From the NCBI GenBank assembly GCA_964630265.1, contig CAZVRW010000006.1:13423-77422 (forward strand): DNA of 64,000 bases, given 5' to 3'. Below are positions 1 through 9,461 of this stretch, piece by piece (the stretch's first letter is position 1; each line of letters opens with the position of its first letter). The notes under the pieces were generated by a model. The model ran no database searches, had not been told where the DNA came from, and saw only the letters and a list, made by a program, of their open reading frames with translations. The position numbers and the translations under genes are program-made. This stretch comes from CAZBWP01 sp964630265. GTDB taxonomy: Bacteria > Pseudomonadota > Alphaproteobacteria > Rhodospirillales > Defluviicoccaceae.

Positions 1-245
1 CCCGCCCGTCGTTGCGCCGCATGCGCAAGCGCGTCGATCCGCGATCCTACAATGGGGCGATGTTCCTCGGTCTGAACGGGGTCTGCATCAAGAGCCACGG
101 TGGCACCGATGCCCTCGGCTTCGCCAATGCGGTCGATTTGGCGATCCGGCTGGTGCGCGACCGGGTGATCGATGGGATTCGCGAGGACTACGAGCTGATG
201 CGTGGGGCCCGCCCCGAAATCACGAGCCTCGCGTCCAACTCATGA
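1..245 (+). CDS. plsX: Phosphate acyltransferase PlsX, 3' end only
   Basis: The window opens inside this gene; the reading frame has its first full codon at base 3. The visible 80 or so residues contain the PlsX C-terminal pattern [21 protein letters not shown] followed by an alanine-rich helix. PlsX makes acyl-phosphate from acyl-ACP for phospholipid synthesis at the membrane. Its stop codon overlaps the fabH start by four bases (ATGA), the usual plsX-fabH coupling that ties phospholipid and fatty acid synthesis together. Start and catalytic part lie outside the window. Confidence 0.9.
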   Translation, partial: RPSLRRMRKRVDPRSYNGAMFLGLNGVCIKSHGGTDALGFANAVDLAIRLVRDRVIDGIREDYELMRGARPEITSLASNS

Positions 246-1225
246 CAATACGCCGGTCCAAGGTTCTCGGGTGCGGTGCCTATCTGCCGGACCGCATCGT
301 CACCAACGCCGAGTTGTCGAACGACGTCGGATCTTCGGACGAGTGGATCGTCCAGCGAACGGGGATCCACCAGCGGCACATCGCCGCCGCCGGACAGATG
401 ACGTCGGATCTCGGCGCTCGGGCGGCGGAGCGGGCCCTCGCCGCCTCGGGCGTCGACGCCGAAGGCGTCGACCTCATCATCGTCGCCACGACCACGCCGG
501 ACCACACCTTCCCGGCCACGGCGACCCGGATCCAGAGTGAGATCGGCGCCATTGGCGGCGCGGCCTTCGACGTTCAGGCCGTTTGTGCCGGCTTCGTCTT
601 CGGTCTCGCCGTCGCCGACAGCTTCCTCAAGACCGGACTGGCGCGAACGGCCCTGGTGATTGGCGCGGAGACGTACTCGCGGATCCTCGACTGGGAGGAC
701 CGGTCGACGTGCGTGCTGTTCGGCGATGGCGCCGGTGCCGTCGTCCTGCAGGCGACCGAGATCGACGAGGCCGACGCCGCCTCGGCGCGCGGGCTGTTGT
801 CGGTGCATCTCCACAGCGACGGCCGCTACCGGGACATCCTTTACGTTGATGGCGGACCGTCGTCGACGCAAACCGTCGGCCACCTGCGGATGACCGGCAA
901 GGAAGTGTTCCGCCATGCCGTCACCAATCTCGCCGCGGTATCGCGCGAAGCCGTGGAAGCCTGCGGCATGACCATGGCCGACGTCGACTGGCTGATCCCG
1001 CATCAGGCCAACATCCGCATCCTTGAGGGCGTCGCGCGCAAGCTTGAGGTTGACGCGAGCAAGGTTATCGCTACCGTCGACCGGCATGCCAATACGTCGG
1101 CCGCCTCCATCCCGTTGGCGTTGGACGAGGCCGTTCAGGATGGCCGGATCCAGCGCGGCGACCTGCTGCTGACGCAGGCCATCGGTGGTGGGCTGTCGTG
1201 GGGCGCCGCCCTGATCCGCTGGTAG
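242..1225 (+). CDS. fabH: 3-oxoacyl-ACP synthase III (KAS III)
   Basis: Condenses acetyl-CoA with malonyl-ACP to start type II fatty acid synthesis in the cytoplasm. The 327-residue length is normal for FabH. The catalytic triad is visible: Cys115 in VQAVCAGF, His254 in LIPHQAN and Asn284 in [10 protein letters not shown]. The glycine-rich end [13 protein letters not shown] is typical. The ATG overlaps the plsX stop, so the two are co-translated. About 120 bases separate it from ihfA, and that gap carries a likely separate promoter for ihfA. Confidence 0.97.
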   Translation: MTIRRSKVLGCGAYLPDRIVTNAELSNDVGSSDEWIVQRTGIHQRHIAAAGQMTSDLGARAAERALAASGVDAEGVDLIIVATTTPDHTFPATATRIQSEIGAIGGAAFDVQAVCAGFVFGLAVADSFLKTGLARTALVIGAETYSRILDWEDRSTCVLFGDGAGAVVLQATEIDEADAASARGLLSVHLHSDGRYRDILYVDGGPSSTQTVGHLRMTGKEVFRHAVTNLAAVSREAVEACGMTMADVDWLIPHQANIRILEGVARKLEVDASKVIATVDRHANTSAASIPLALDEAVQDGRIQRGDLLLTQAIGGGLSWGAALIRW

Positions 1226-1287
1226 CCGCGACGGCGCCAAGTCCAACAACTGCGTCACGTCATGAAAAGACCGACAAACCTTTGACA

Positions 1288-1316
1288 TTGACGGTTTTCT
1301 GGCGGGACGATACCCT
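1288..1316 (+). promoter_or_regulatory. Candidate sigma-70 promoter for ihfA
   Basis: TTGACG (1288-1293) and TACCCT (1311-1316) are separated by 17 bases, about 30 bases upstream of the ihfA start. An overlapping TTGACA at 1282-1287 offers an alternative -35. It sits in the only sizeable gap of the fabH-ihfA-merR run. The -10 match is moderate. Confidence 0.4.
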
Positions 1317-1348
1317 ACACGAACGGCTGCGATCGGGGGGGGCCGGCA

Positions 1349-1663
1349 ATGGTCCAGAACACCATTACGCGTGCCCACTTGAGTGAGGCTGTTTACCAGG
1401 AAGTCGGTTTGTCGAGGAACGAATCGGCGGATCTGGTGGAAGCCATCCTGGAAGAGATCGCGGCCGCTCTCGAGCGATCCGAGACCGTCAAGATCTCGTC
1501 GTTCGGCACCTTCGCGGTGCGCCAGAAGGGAAAGCGTGTCGGCCGCAATCCGAAGACCGGCGAGGAGGTCCCGATCCTGCCGCGACGGGTGCTGGTGTTT
1601 CGTGCGTCCCAGGTGCTCAAGAACCGCATCAACCAAGAGCGCTCGCCCGATACGCCCCTGTGA
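1349..1663 (+). CDS. ihfA: Integration host factor subunit alpha
   Basis: DNA-bending architectural protein that pairs with IhfB. The 104-residue product has the HU/IHF fold; the family signature [12 protein letters not shown] (residues about 70-81) lies in the DNA-inserting beta arm and is followed by [12 protein letters not shown]. The start is fixed by a G-rich Shine-Dalgarno stretch near 1335-1342. The plsX-fabH-ihfA-merR order is typical of alphaproteobacteria. The last five codons and the stop lie in the first unit of a 19-base tandem repeat (1645-1718), so the C-terminal tail after NQERS is probably not conserved. Confidence 0.97.
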   Translation: MVQNTITRAHLSEAVYQEVGLSRNESADLVEAILEEIAAALERSETVKISSFGTFAVRQKGKRVGRNPKTGEEVPILPRRVLVFRASQVLKNRINQERSPDTPL

Positions 1664-1718
1664 GCCCTATCGCCCCTGTGAGCCCGACACGCCCTGTGAG
1701 CCCGATACGCCCCTGTGA
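1645..1718 (+). repeat. Four tandem copies of an 18-19 bp unit bridging ihfA and merR
   Basis: Units at 1645-1663, 1664-1681, 1682-1699 and 1700-1718 are variants of GCCCGATACGCCCCTGTGA. Each ends in TGA. The first unit supplies the ihfA stop; the last ends three bases before the merR ATG. The first and fourth units are identical, which points to recent slippage or duplication. Confidence 0.9.
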
Positions 1719-1720
1719 GA

Positions 1721-2161
1721 ATGGCTGAATCGTCCCTCCCGGACCCGGATGTCCGAAGATCTGCGGGCAAGTCGCCCGAAGCGTTCCGCACAATCGCCGA
1801 GGTGTCGGATGAACTCGACGTTCCGCAGCACGTGCTGCGCTTCTGGGAGACCCGGTTCCCGCAGATCCGCCCGCTGAAGCGGGGCGGCGGCCGGCGCTAT
1901 TACCGTCCTCGGGACATCGCCGCGATTCGCCGGATCCGCGATCTGCTCTACGGTCAGGGCTACACCATCCGCGGTGCCCAGAAGGTGCTGCGGGAGAACG
2001 GGGCCGAGAACGGCGCCGGCGAAGGCGCTGGGCCGGAGTGCGGTGACGCCGCCGGTGACGCCCCTAACGTCGATCTCAGCCCGGAGACGCGCGCGGCCTT
2101 GCGCGCCGTTCTCGACGACCTGGAAGAAATCCGCCGGCTGATCGACGACCCGGGCTGCTAA
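1721..2161 (+). CDS. MerR-family transcriptional regulator
   Basis: Predicted cytoplasmic DNA-binding regulator of 146 residues. An N-terminal MerR winged helix-turn-helix is visible: [22 protein letters not shown], then [33 protein letters not shown] (residues about 22-95). The C-terminal half is acidic and helical, with no cysteine metal-binding pattern, so this is not a metal sensor of the classical type. A MerR gene directly after ihfA is a conserved alphaproteobacterial arrangement; its target is not known to me. I chose ATG 1721; a GTG six bases upstream is in frame but lies in the tandem repeat. Confidence 0.88.
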   Translation: MAESSLPDPDVRRSAGKSPEAFRTIAEVSDELDVPQHVLRFWETRFPQIRPLKRGGGRRYYRPRDIAAIRRIRDLLYGQGYTIRGAQKVLRENGAENGAGEGAGPECGDAAGDAPNVDLSPETRAALRAVLDDLEEIRRLIDDPGC

Positions 2162-2225
2162 AACCGGTCCTTTCCGTCGGCGTGTTGCGGCCATGGCCTG
2201 GGCGGGAGTATAGTCGCGACGGTGG

Positions 2226-2302
2226 CGGAGCGTGGCGCAGCCTGGTAGCGCACTACACTGGGGGTGTAGGGGTCGCCGGTTCGAATCCGGCCGCTCCGAC
2301 CA
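2226..2302 (+). tRNA. tRNA-Pro (anticodon GGG)
   Basis: A 77-base cloverleaf with acceptor stem CGGAGCG/CGCTCCG, anticodon stem CTACA/TGTAG around loop CTGGGGG (anticodon GGG), T loop GGTTCGAATCC and an encoded CCA at 2300-2302. Confidence 0.96.
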
Positions 2303-2393
2303 ACCGCCTGCATCAGCGTCCGGTCGTGGTGGAGGCTTTTGCCGGTGGCTTGGCGGCAAGACGGTATGACGATGGTAACATGAAGACGGTAAG

Positions 2394-2933
2394 ATGATCC
2401 GCTGGTTGATGGTGGCCGCGCTGTTGCTGGTATCTCTCGGCGCCGTCGGCACGCCGGTCCACGCAGCGGACATCGATCCTTTTGTCGGCCGCTATCAAGG
2501 CACCGCGATCCAGGGGGATGCCGAGGGCCTGACACGGCGGGACATCTCGGTGACGATCGAGAAGCGCAACGAAGGCTTCACCGTCAGCTGGACCACGTCG
2601 ATCCCGACCAACGGCAGCTTCAGTCGCAAGTCCTACACGATCGAGTTCGAGCGGAGCAATCGTCCGAACGTCTTCGGTTCGGCGATGCGCAAGGACATGT
2701 TCGGCAACCGCGTGCCGTTGAATCCGCTGAAGGGCGATCCCTACGTCTGGGCGACGATTTATGGCGACACGCTGACGGTCTACTCCCTGCTCATCGACGA
2801 GTCCGGCGGCTACGACCTGCAACAGTACGACCGCACTCTGACCGACGGTGGTCTTCGTCTGGAATTCTCGCGCCTGCATCAGGGGCGCGAAGTCAAACGC
2901 TTCAGTGGCGTCCTGAAGCGGGTCGACGGGTAA
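2394..2933 (+). CDS. Exported protein of unknown function
   Basis: 179 residues starting with a clear signal peptide: a hydrophobic core at about 5-20 and a cleavage site AHA/AD near residue 25. The mature part (about 155 residues) alternates short polar and aromatic strands such as FVGRYQGTAI, FTVSWTT and DTLTVYSLLI, which suggests a small beta-barrel or lipocalin-like fold in the periplasm. I see no catalytic motif and no cysteines. It stands alone between tRNA-Pro and the pcm relic. I do not recognise a named family; the function is unknown. Confidence 0.75.
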   Translation: MIRWLMVAALLLVSLGAVGTPVHAADIDPFVGRYQGTAIQGDAEGLTRRDISVTIEKRNEGFTVSWTTSIPTNGSFSRKSYTIEFERSNRPNVFGSAMRKDMFGNRVPLNPLKGDPYVWATIYGDTLTVYSLLIDESGGYDLQQYDRTLTDGGLRLEFSRLHQGREVKRFSGVLKRVDG

Positions 2934-2989
2934 CGGTCGCCCGTACCCCGGCGCAATCTTCGTTCGATCGACCCGTCGCCGTCGATCGG

Positions 2990-3280
2990 ACCGGAGCGTA
3001 TTTCAGCCGCGCCGCCGTACCGACCACGACCGTGAAGCCCGCATGCAGGGCGAGCAGGGCGGCCAGCGCTCGGCCGATCTCGGCCACGGCCGGGACGATT
3101 TCGATGGCGTGGACACGGCGGGCGAGTTGGCTCAGGACCGCAGCATGGGAACCGGGCCGGTGCCGATCTCGAGGTCGGTCTCGTCGCCCTGTCCCGTCGA
3201 GCAGTTTGGACATCAGCGCCACGATGAACGGCTGCGAGCTGCTTTGCCCGCAGCCAATGGGCAGCGGCCGAACGTCATCG
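2990..3280 (-). pseudogene. Decayed protein-L-isoaspartate methyltransferase (pcm) fragment
   Basis: Read on the minus strand, this stretch gives RPLPIG..QSSSQPFIVALMSKLLD, then after a frame change DLEIGTGPG, then after a second change SHAAVLSQLARRVHAIEIVP. These match, in order, the intact Pcm at 32344-33012 (QPLPIGFDKTISQPFIVALM, VLEVGTGLGYHAAVLASLAA, VYTVEIV). At least two compensating frameshifts, no start codon in place and no C-terminal half show that it is dead. It fills most of the 419-base gap between the exported protein and cutA. It differs from the intact copy in many residues, so it is an old paralogue or a relic of transfer rather than a recent duplication. Confidence 0.75.
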
Positions 3281-3352
3281 GCTTCGCGGCGGCGACCGTC
3301 GTGCGTGCTATGCTTGGCCACCACCGACGGGACACGAGGGGAGAAGCCAACG

Positions 3353-3673
3353 ATGGACATGGTTCTGATCTACGTGACGACGTCATCCCGCGAGGAGGCG
3401 ACGGTGATCGGGCGTACCCTGGTTGCCGAACGCTTGGCGGCCTGCGCGAACGTGCTGGCTGGGATCACGTCGCTGTTCTGGTGGGAGGGCGCCGTCCAGG
3501 AGGAGTCCGAGGTGCCGCTCATCCTGAAAAGCCGTGCCGATCTCGTCGATCGCGTGGTCGCGCGGGTGACGGCGCTGCACAGCTACAGCTGCCCCTGCGT
3601 GGTCGCGCTGCCGATCGCCGCCGGCAACCCGGCGTTTCTCGATTGGATCGCCGGAGAGACGGCCGGCGCCTGA
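3353..3673 (+). CDS. cutA: CutA1 divalent-ion tolerance protein
   Basis: 106-residue cytoplasmic trimeric protein of the CutA1 family. It shows the family pattern LIYVTTSSREEATVIGRTLVAERLAACANV, then ITSLFWWEG.VQEESEVPLILKSR and a C-terminal HSYSCPCVVALPI. CutA1 is linked to copper tolerance in E. coli, though its biochemical role is unclear. The chosen ATG has AGGGGAG nine or so bases upstream. It is convergent with ispDF, five bases apart. An in-frame ATG two codons later is a possible alternative. Confidence 0.93.
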   Translation: MDMVLIYVTTSSREEATVIGRTLVAERLAACANVLAGITSLFWWEGAVQEESEVPLILKSRADLVDRVVARVTALHSYSCPCVVALPIAAGNPAFLDWIAGETAGA

Positions 3674-3678
3674 CGCGG

Positions 3679-4845
3679 CTACGCCAACCTTGGCACGCAG
3701 ACGGTGGCGACCGCCTGGGCGGCGATGCCTTCACCGCGGCCGGTGAACCCAAGGGCCTCCGTCGTCGTCGCCTTGATGCCGACGCGCCCCGGCGTGATGC
3801 CGAGAATGTCGGCGACGCGCGCCGTCATCGCCGCCCGGTGCGGGCCGATGCGCGGTCGTTCGGCGACGATCGTCACGTCGACGTTGACGATGTCCCCGCC
3901 CGCGGCCCGCACCCGCGCGGCGGCGTCGCGCAGGAACACGTCCGAGGCCTGGCCCTTCCACTGCGGATCGCTCGGCGGAAAATGCTGGCCGATGTCGCCG
4001 TCGGCGATCGCCCCGAGCACCGCGTCGGTGAGGGCATGCAGGGCAACGTCGGCGTCGGAGTGTCCCAGCAGACCGGCATCATGGGGCACGGCGACGCCGG
4101 CCAGCATGACGTGGTCGCCAGGGCCGAAGCGATGCACGTCGAAGCCGAACCCGGTCCGGGTCTCAGCCTTGGCCGCGAGGATCCGCGCGGCGCGATCCAG
4201 GTCGTCACGGGTCGTCACTTTCAGATTATCCTCGTCTCCCGGTACCAGCGCCACCGCCAAGCCATGGCGCTCGGCCACCTGCGCATCATCCGTGCAGTCG
4301 GTGCCGGCGAGCGCCCGGTGCGCCGCCAGGATCTCTGCAAAGCGGAAGCCCTGCGGTGTCTGCGCCCGCCACAGGCCGCTGCGCTCGACCGTTGCGGCAA
4401 TCCGTGGCGGCTCATCGCCGGGCGTGGCCCGCTTCAACGTATCTTGGACCGGGACCGCCGGGATCGCCCCGGGCCAGTTCGCCAGTCCGTCGAGAACACG
4501 GCAGATCACGTCCGCGGAGACGAACGGCCGCGCCGCGTCGTGGATCAGCACCGATCGCGGCGGTGCATCGGCCACGCTCTCCAGCCCGTTCAGCACCGAC
4601 TGCTGGCGCGAGTGGCCGCCGAACGCCGGCGGCAGCAGGGGAAGCCCCGCCGTTGCCGCCCGATAGACGTCGACGGCATCGGCGGCGATCACCACGCGCA
4701 CCGCGTCGACCTGCGGATGCGACAGAAAGGCCGTGAGCGTATGGCGGATCAAGGCGACACCGCCAAGCCGCTGGTATTGCTTCGGCAGTGCGGTGCCGAA
4801 GCGGCTGCCGTGTCCGCCGGCAACGATCAGGGCGAGGGTCGACAT
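3679..4845 (-). CDS. ispDF: Bifunctional IspD/IspF of the MEP isoprenoid pathway
   Basis: A 388-residue fusion carrying two non-consecutive MEP-pathway activities. The N-terminal cytidylyltransferase (residues 1-225) has LIVAGGHGSRFG, LPKQYQ and VLIHDAARPFV. The C-terminal 2-C-methyl-D-erythritol 2,4-cyclodiphosphate synthase (about 230-388) has FGFDVHRFGPGD and HSDADVALHALTDAVLGA, including the zinc-binding Asp and His. Fused IspDF is normal in many alphaproteobacteria. The reading frame stays open far upstream, but homology to IspD begins at MSTLALIVAGG, so I start at 4845. It is divergent from the YpjD-like gene. Confidence 0.95.
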   Translation of the reverse strand: MSTLALIVAGGHGSRFGTALPKQYQRLGGVALIRHTLTAFLSHPQVDAVRVVIAADAVDVYRAATAGLPLLPPAFGGHSRQQSVLNGLESVADAPPRSVLIHDAARPFVSADVICRVLDGLANWPGAIPAVPVQDTLKRATPGDEPPRIAATVERSGLWRAQTPQGFRFAEILAAHRALAGTDCTDDAQVAERHGLAVALVPGDEDNLKVTTRDDLDRAARILAAKAETRTGFGFDVHRFGPGDHVMLAGVAVPHDAGLLGHSDADVALHALTDAVLGAIADGDIGQHFPPSDPQWKGQASDVFLRDAAARVRAAGGDIVNVDVTIVAERPRIGPHRAAMTARVADILGITPGRVGIKATTTEALGFTGRGEGIAAQAVATVCVPRLA

Positions 4846-5007
4846 GCGGGCATCACCCAGGGGGGTCGTGGGCGTCGTCCCGAACGGGACAACCACCACG
4901 GTAGCCGCCGCCCGGCGTCTTGCCAAGCCGCGCATCGGCAGCTCCGCACCGGTAGCCCCCGCGGCAGGCCGTTGCACCCGCCGGCGGTTCTGCCATACTT
5001 CCGCGGC

Positions 5008-5808
5008 ATGGATTTCGTGGTTCTGAATCTCTCCGCGGTGGCGGCCATGGTGCCGGCGTCGCTCCAGGCGTTGCGCCGCTTGCCGGCGCGCGACACGCTG
5101 TTCTGGGTGCTGGTCGGCCTCGCCGCGGCGGGCGCGCTGGTGCGGGCCGGTGTCCAACTTGCCGGGCCCTGGCAGACAAGCTTCGCCGCCGCCCTCTGGG
5201 TCAGCATCGCCGCCACCTCGGTGCTGTTCCTCCTCATCGCCGCGGTCACCCCGCAAGCTTGGCGGTTGACGCCGATCGTCAGTGGCACCCTGGTCGTGCT
5301 CGGCTTGCTGGCCACCGTTTGGCAGCATGCGCCGGGACGGCCGCTGGTGGCCGGCGACGCCGAGGCCGCATGGATCGTCACCCACATCGCCGTCGCCGTT
5401 GCCACCTACGCGCTCGTGACGCTGGCGGCGGCGGCGGCGGTCGCGGCCTGTCTGCAACAGCGGGCGCTGAAACGGAAGCGGCCGACGGCCTTGACGCGGC
5501 TGCTGCCGTCGGTCAGCGATTGTGACCGCTTGGTGTTTCGGCTGCTGCTGGTGGGGGAGGCGGTGCTCGCCGTCGGCGTCGCCACCGGCCTCGCGTTGAC
5601 CTGGCGGGAGACGGGGTCGCTGGTTCCCTTCGACCACAAGACCATTCTCACGCTCTTGGCCTTCGTGCTGATCGGCGGCGTGCTCCTCGCCCACTGGCGC
5701 ACCGGCGTGCGCGGCCGCCAGGCGGCGCGCTACGTGCTCGTCGCCTATCTCTTGCTCACGCTCGGTTATCCCGGCGTCAAGTTCGTCACCGACGTGTTGC
5801 TGGCCTGA
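5008..5808 (+). CDS. YpjD/CcsA-family inner membrane protein
   Basis: 266-residue polytopic membrane protein with about eight hydrophobic helices. The C-terminal part matches the cytochrome c assembly (CcsA/CcmC) superfamily as seen in YpjD: a histidine in WIVTHIAVAVATYAL, then FDHKTILTLLAFVLIGGVLLAHW, GVRGRQAARYVL and YPGVKFV. CcsA relatives handle haem, but YpjD's own role is unsettled, so I do not claim cytochrome c maturation. The open frame extends nearly 2 kb upstream opposite ispDF, which is a GC artefact; the membrane protein starts at ATG 5008. Confidence 0.8.
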   Translation: MDFVVLNLSAVAAMVPASLQALRRLPARDTLFWVLVGLAAAGALVRAGVQLAGPWQTSFAAALWVSIAATSVLFLLIAAVTPQAWRLTPIVSGTLVVLGLLATVWQHAPGRPLVAGDAEAAWIVTHIAVAVATYALVTLAAAAAVAACLQQRALKRKRPTALTRLLPSVSDCDRLVFRLLLVGEAVLAVGVATGLALTWRETGSLVPFDHKTILTLLAFVLIGGVLLAHWRTGVRGRQAARYVLVAYLLLTLGYPGVKFVTDVLLA

Positions 5809-5907
5809 CCTTCGGGCGTCGACCGCGATGTTGCATCGGAAGCAGGCAACCCGTTGCGTCTCGACGCAGATGCCTATCTAATAAGCACCTTGCGGTGGGA
5901 GTGCCGA

Positions 5908-6894
5908 ATGACGTTTCGCATTGGCGATGTTGAGTTGCGTTGGCCGGTGATCCTGGCGCCGATGTCCGGGGTCACCGACCTGCCGTTCCGCCGCCTGGTC
6001 AGCCGGTTCGGCGCCGGCCTCGTGGTGTCGGAGATGATTGCCAGCCGGGCGATGATCCAGGAGAGACGGAAGACGTTCCGGCGCTCGGTGGCGGCGCCGG
6101 ACGAGCGGCCGATGGCGATTCAGATCGCCGGCTGTGATGCGCCGACCATGGCCGATGCCGCACGGCTCTGTCGTGACCAGGGCGCCGATCTGATCGACAT
6201 CAACATGGGCTGCCCGGCGAAGAAGGTGACCAACGGTGCGGCCGGGGCGGCACTGATGCGCCAGGCGTGCCGGGCGCAGGAGATTATTGCCGCGGTGGTG
6301 GCGGCGGTCGACGTGCCGGTGACCGTGAAGATGCGCACCGGCTGGGACGATGCGTCGCGCAACGCGCCGGAACTCGCCCGGATCGCCGAGGCCTGTGGCG
6401 CGCGGGCGGTGACGGTCCACGGGCGAACCCGCTGCCAGTTCTACAATGGCCGCGCCGACTGGTCGTTCATTCGCCGGGTGAAGGAGGCGGTATCGATCCC
6501 CGTCATCGCCAACGGCGATATCTGTGACGAGGACGACGCGGTCGCCGTGCTCGCCGAATCGGGCGCCGATGCCGTGATGATCGGCCGCGGCACCTATGGT
6601 CGCCCCTGGCTGATCCGTCGGGTCGCCCGCTTTCTCGCGACCGGCCATCGCGTTGCCGATCCGTCCCTGGCCGAGCAGCGCGATGTGGTGCTCGAGCACT
6701 ACGAGGCGATGCTCGAGCATTACGGTCGCGATGTCGGCATGCGGGCGGCGCGCAAGCATGTGGCGTGGTATTCCCACGGACTTCCGGGGGCGGCGCGGTT
6801 CCGCTCGGAGATCATGCGCGAGACCGATCCGGAGACGGTGCAGGCGATGATCCACGCGTTCTATCGGCCGGCGATCGACCGTTTGGCGGCGTGA
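5908..6894 (+). CDS. dusB: tRNA-dihydrouridine synthase (DusB/NifR3)
   Basis: Flavin enzyme that reduces uridines in the D-loop of tRNA. 328 residues. The FMN/TIM-barrel motifs are APMSGVTDLPFR near the start, INMGCPAKKV (catalytic Cys near residue 100), TVKMRTGW, VHGRTR, IANGDI and MIGRG.YGRPW. It heads the dusB-ntrB-ntrC-ntrY-ntrX run; this linkage gave the family its old name nifR3 in alphaproteobacteria. ATG 5908 matches the family N-terminus; an upstream in-frame start at 5854 would add 18 unconserved residues. The ntrB GTG is six bases after its stop. Confidence 0.96.
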   Translation: MTFRIGDVELRWPVILAPMSGVTDLPFRRLVSRFGAGLVVSEMIASRAMIQERRKTFRRSVAAPDERPMAIQIAGCDAPTMADAARLCRDQGADLIDINMGCPAKKVTNGAAGAALMRQACRAQEIIAAVVAAVDVPVTVKMRTGWDDASRNAPELARIAEACGARAVTVHGRTRCQFYNGRADWSFIRRVKEAVSIPVIANGDICDEDDAVAVLAESGADAVMIGRGTYGRPWLIRRVARFLATGHRVADPSLAEQRDVVLEHYEAMLEHYGRDVGMRAARKHVAWYSHGLPGAARFRSEIMRETDPETVQAMIHAFYRPAIDRLAA

Positions 6895-6900
6895 GGACGC

Positions 6901-8018
6901 GTGCCTGTGCCCAAAAAGGTCGTCCAGTTGGAGCCGCCGCCCTCGCCCGAGATCGGCGCGGAGGCGATCCTGTCGGCCTTGGCGACGGCCGTCGTCGTCG
7001 TCGATGCCGCCGGGACGATCCTCTACGTCAACGAAGCGGCGCAGGACGTCCTGCGCGGCAGCGCGGCGCACCTGCGCGGAACCCGGCTGCAGGATTTGGT
7101 GCCCGAGGACAGTCCCCTGTTTTCCCTGGTGCGGCAGGTCCTGGACGTCGGCCATCCCGTCTCCGAGAACCACGTGACGCTGTCGAGCCCGCGCATCGGC
7201 GAGCATCTGGTCAACATCCACGCGGCGCCGTTGCCGGAACTGCCCGGCGCCGTCGTCCTGTCACTGCACGAGCGCTCGATCGCGGCGCAGATCGACCGCC
7301 GGCTGACCCATCGCGGTGCCGCCCGCTCGGTCGTCGCGCTGGCGGCAATGCTGGCGCACGAGGTGAAGAACCCGGTCGCCGGCATTCGCGGGGCCGCGCA
7401 GCTTCTCGAACAGAGCGTCTCCCTGCCGGACCGTCCGCTGACCCAGCTGATCCGCGACGAGGCCGACCGCGTGTGCTCGCTGGTCGATCGGCTGGAGGTG
7501 TTCGACTCGGGCGGGGCGATGCAGCGGAGCGCCATCAACATCCATGAGGTATTGAACCGGGTTCGCTTGCTGGCCGAGAGCAGCTTCGGCCGCCACGTGC
7601 GTTGGGTGGAGGCTTACGATCCGTCGCTGCCGGCCGTCTACGGCGATCACGATCAACTGGTGCAGGTATTCCTGAACCTGGTGAAGAACGCGGTCGAAGC
7701 GGCGCCGGAGGCGGGTGCCGAGATCGCCATCACCACGGCCTATCGGCACGGCGTGCGGTTCGCCGCACCGGGACGCCGCGAGCGCGTCCACTTGCCGCTC
7801 ATGGTCAGCATCCAGGACAATGGCGAGGGCATTCCCGAAGACCTGAAGCCGCACCTGTTCGATCCGTTCGTCAGTTCCAAGCCAAAAGGGACGGGCCTCG
7901 GGCTGGCGCTGGTCGCCAAGATCATCGGTGACCATGGCGGCGTCATCGAGTTCGAGAGCCGGCCGGGGCGCACCGTCTTTCGCGTCATGTTGGCGATGAC
8001 TCCCCGCCGGGTTTCGGC

Positions 8019-8022
<4 letters not shown>
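6901..8022 (+). CDS. ntrB: Nitrogen regulation sensor kinase NtrB
   Basis: Soluble histidine kinase that phosphorylates NtrC under nitrogen limitation and is controlled by PII proteins. 373 residues: PAS domain about 20-130 ([19 protein letters not shown]), HisKA with phospho-acceptor His153 in [12 protein letters not shown], then the ATPase domain with N box [11 protein letters not shown]1 DNGEGI and G2 GTGLGLALV. No membrane segment. It starts at GTG 6901 and its stop overlaps ntrC (ATGA), so kinase and regulator are translationally coupled. Confidence 0.96.

Positions 8023-9457
<1,435 letters not shown>

Positions 9458-9461
<4 letters not shown>

Noticed and set aside
3043..5007. A very long plus-strand open frame running opposite ispDF into the YpjD-like gene.
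   Set aside because: It is antisense to IspDF, whose motifs are complete, and its translation is Arg/Gly-rich without domains: a high-GC artefact. Many such frames lie opposite the ntr, kai and nuclease genes.
5830..5850. Inverted repeat GTTGC-N11-GCAAC upstream of dusB as a possible NtrC site.
   Set aside because: It does not fit the NtrC consensus (TGCACC-N5-GGTGCA), and no sigma-54 -24/-12 pair follows.
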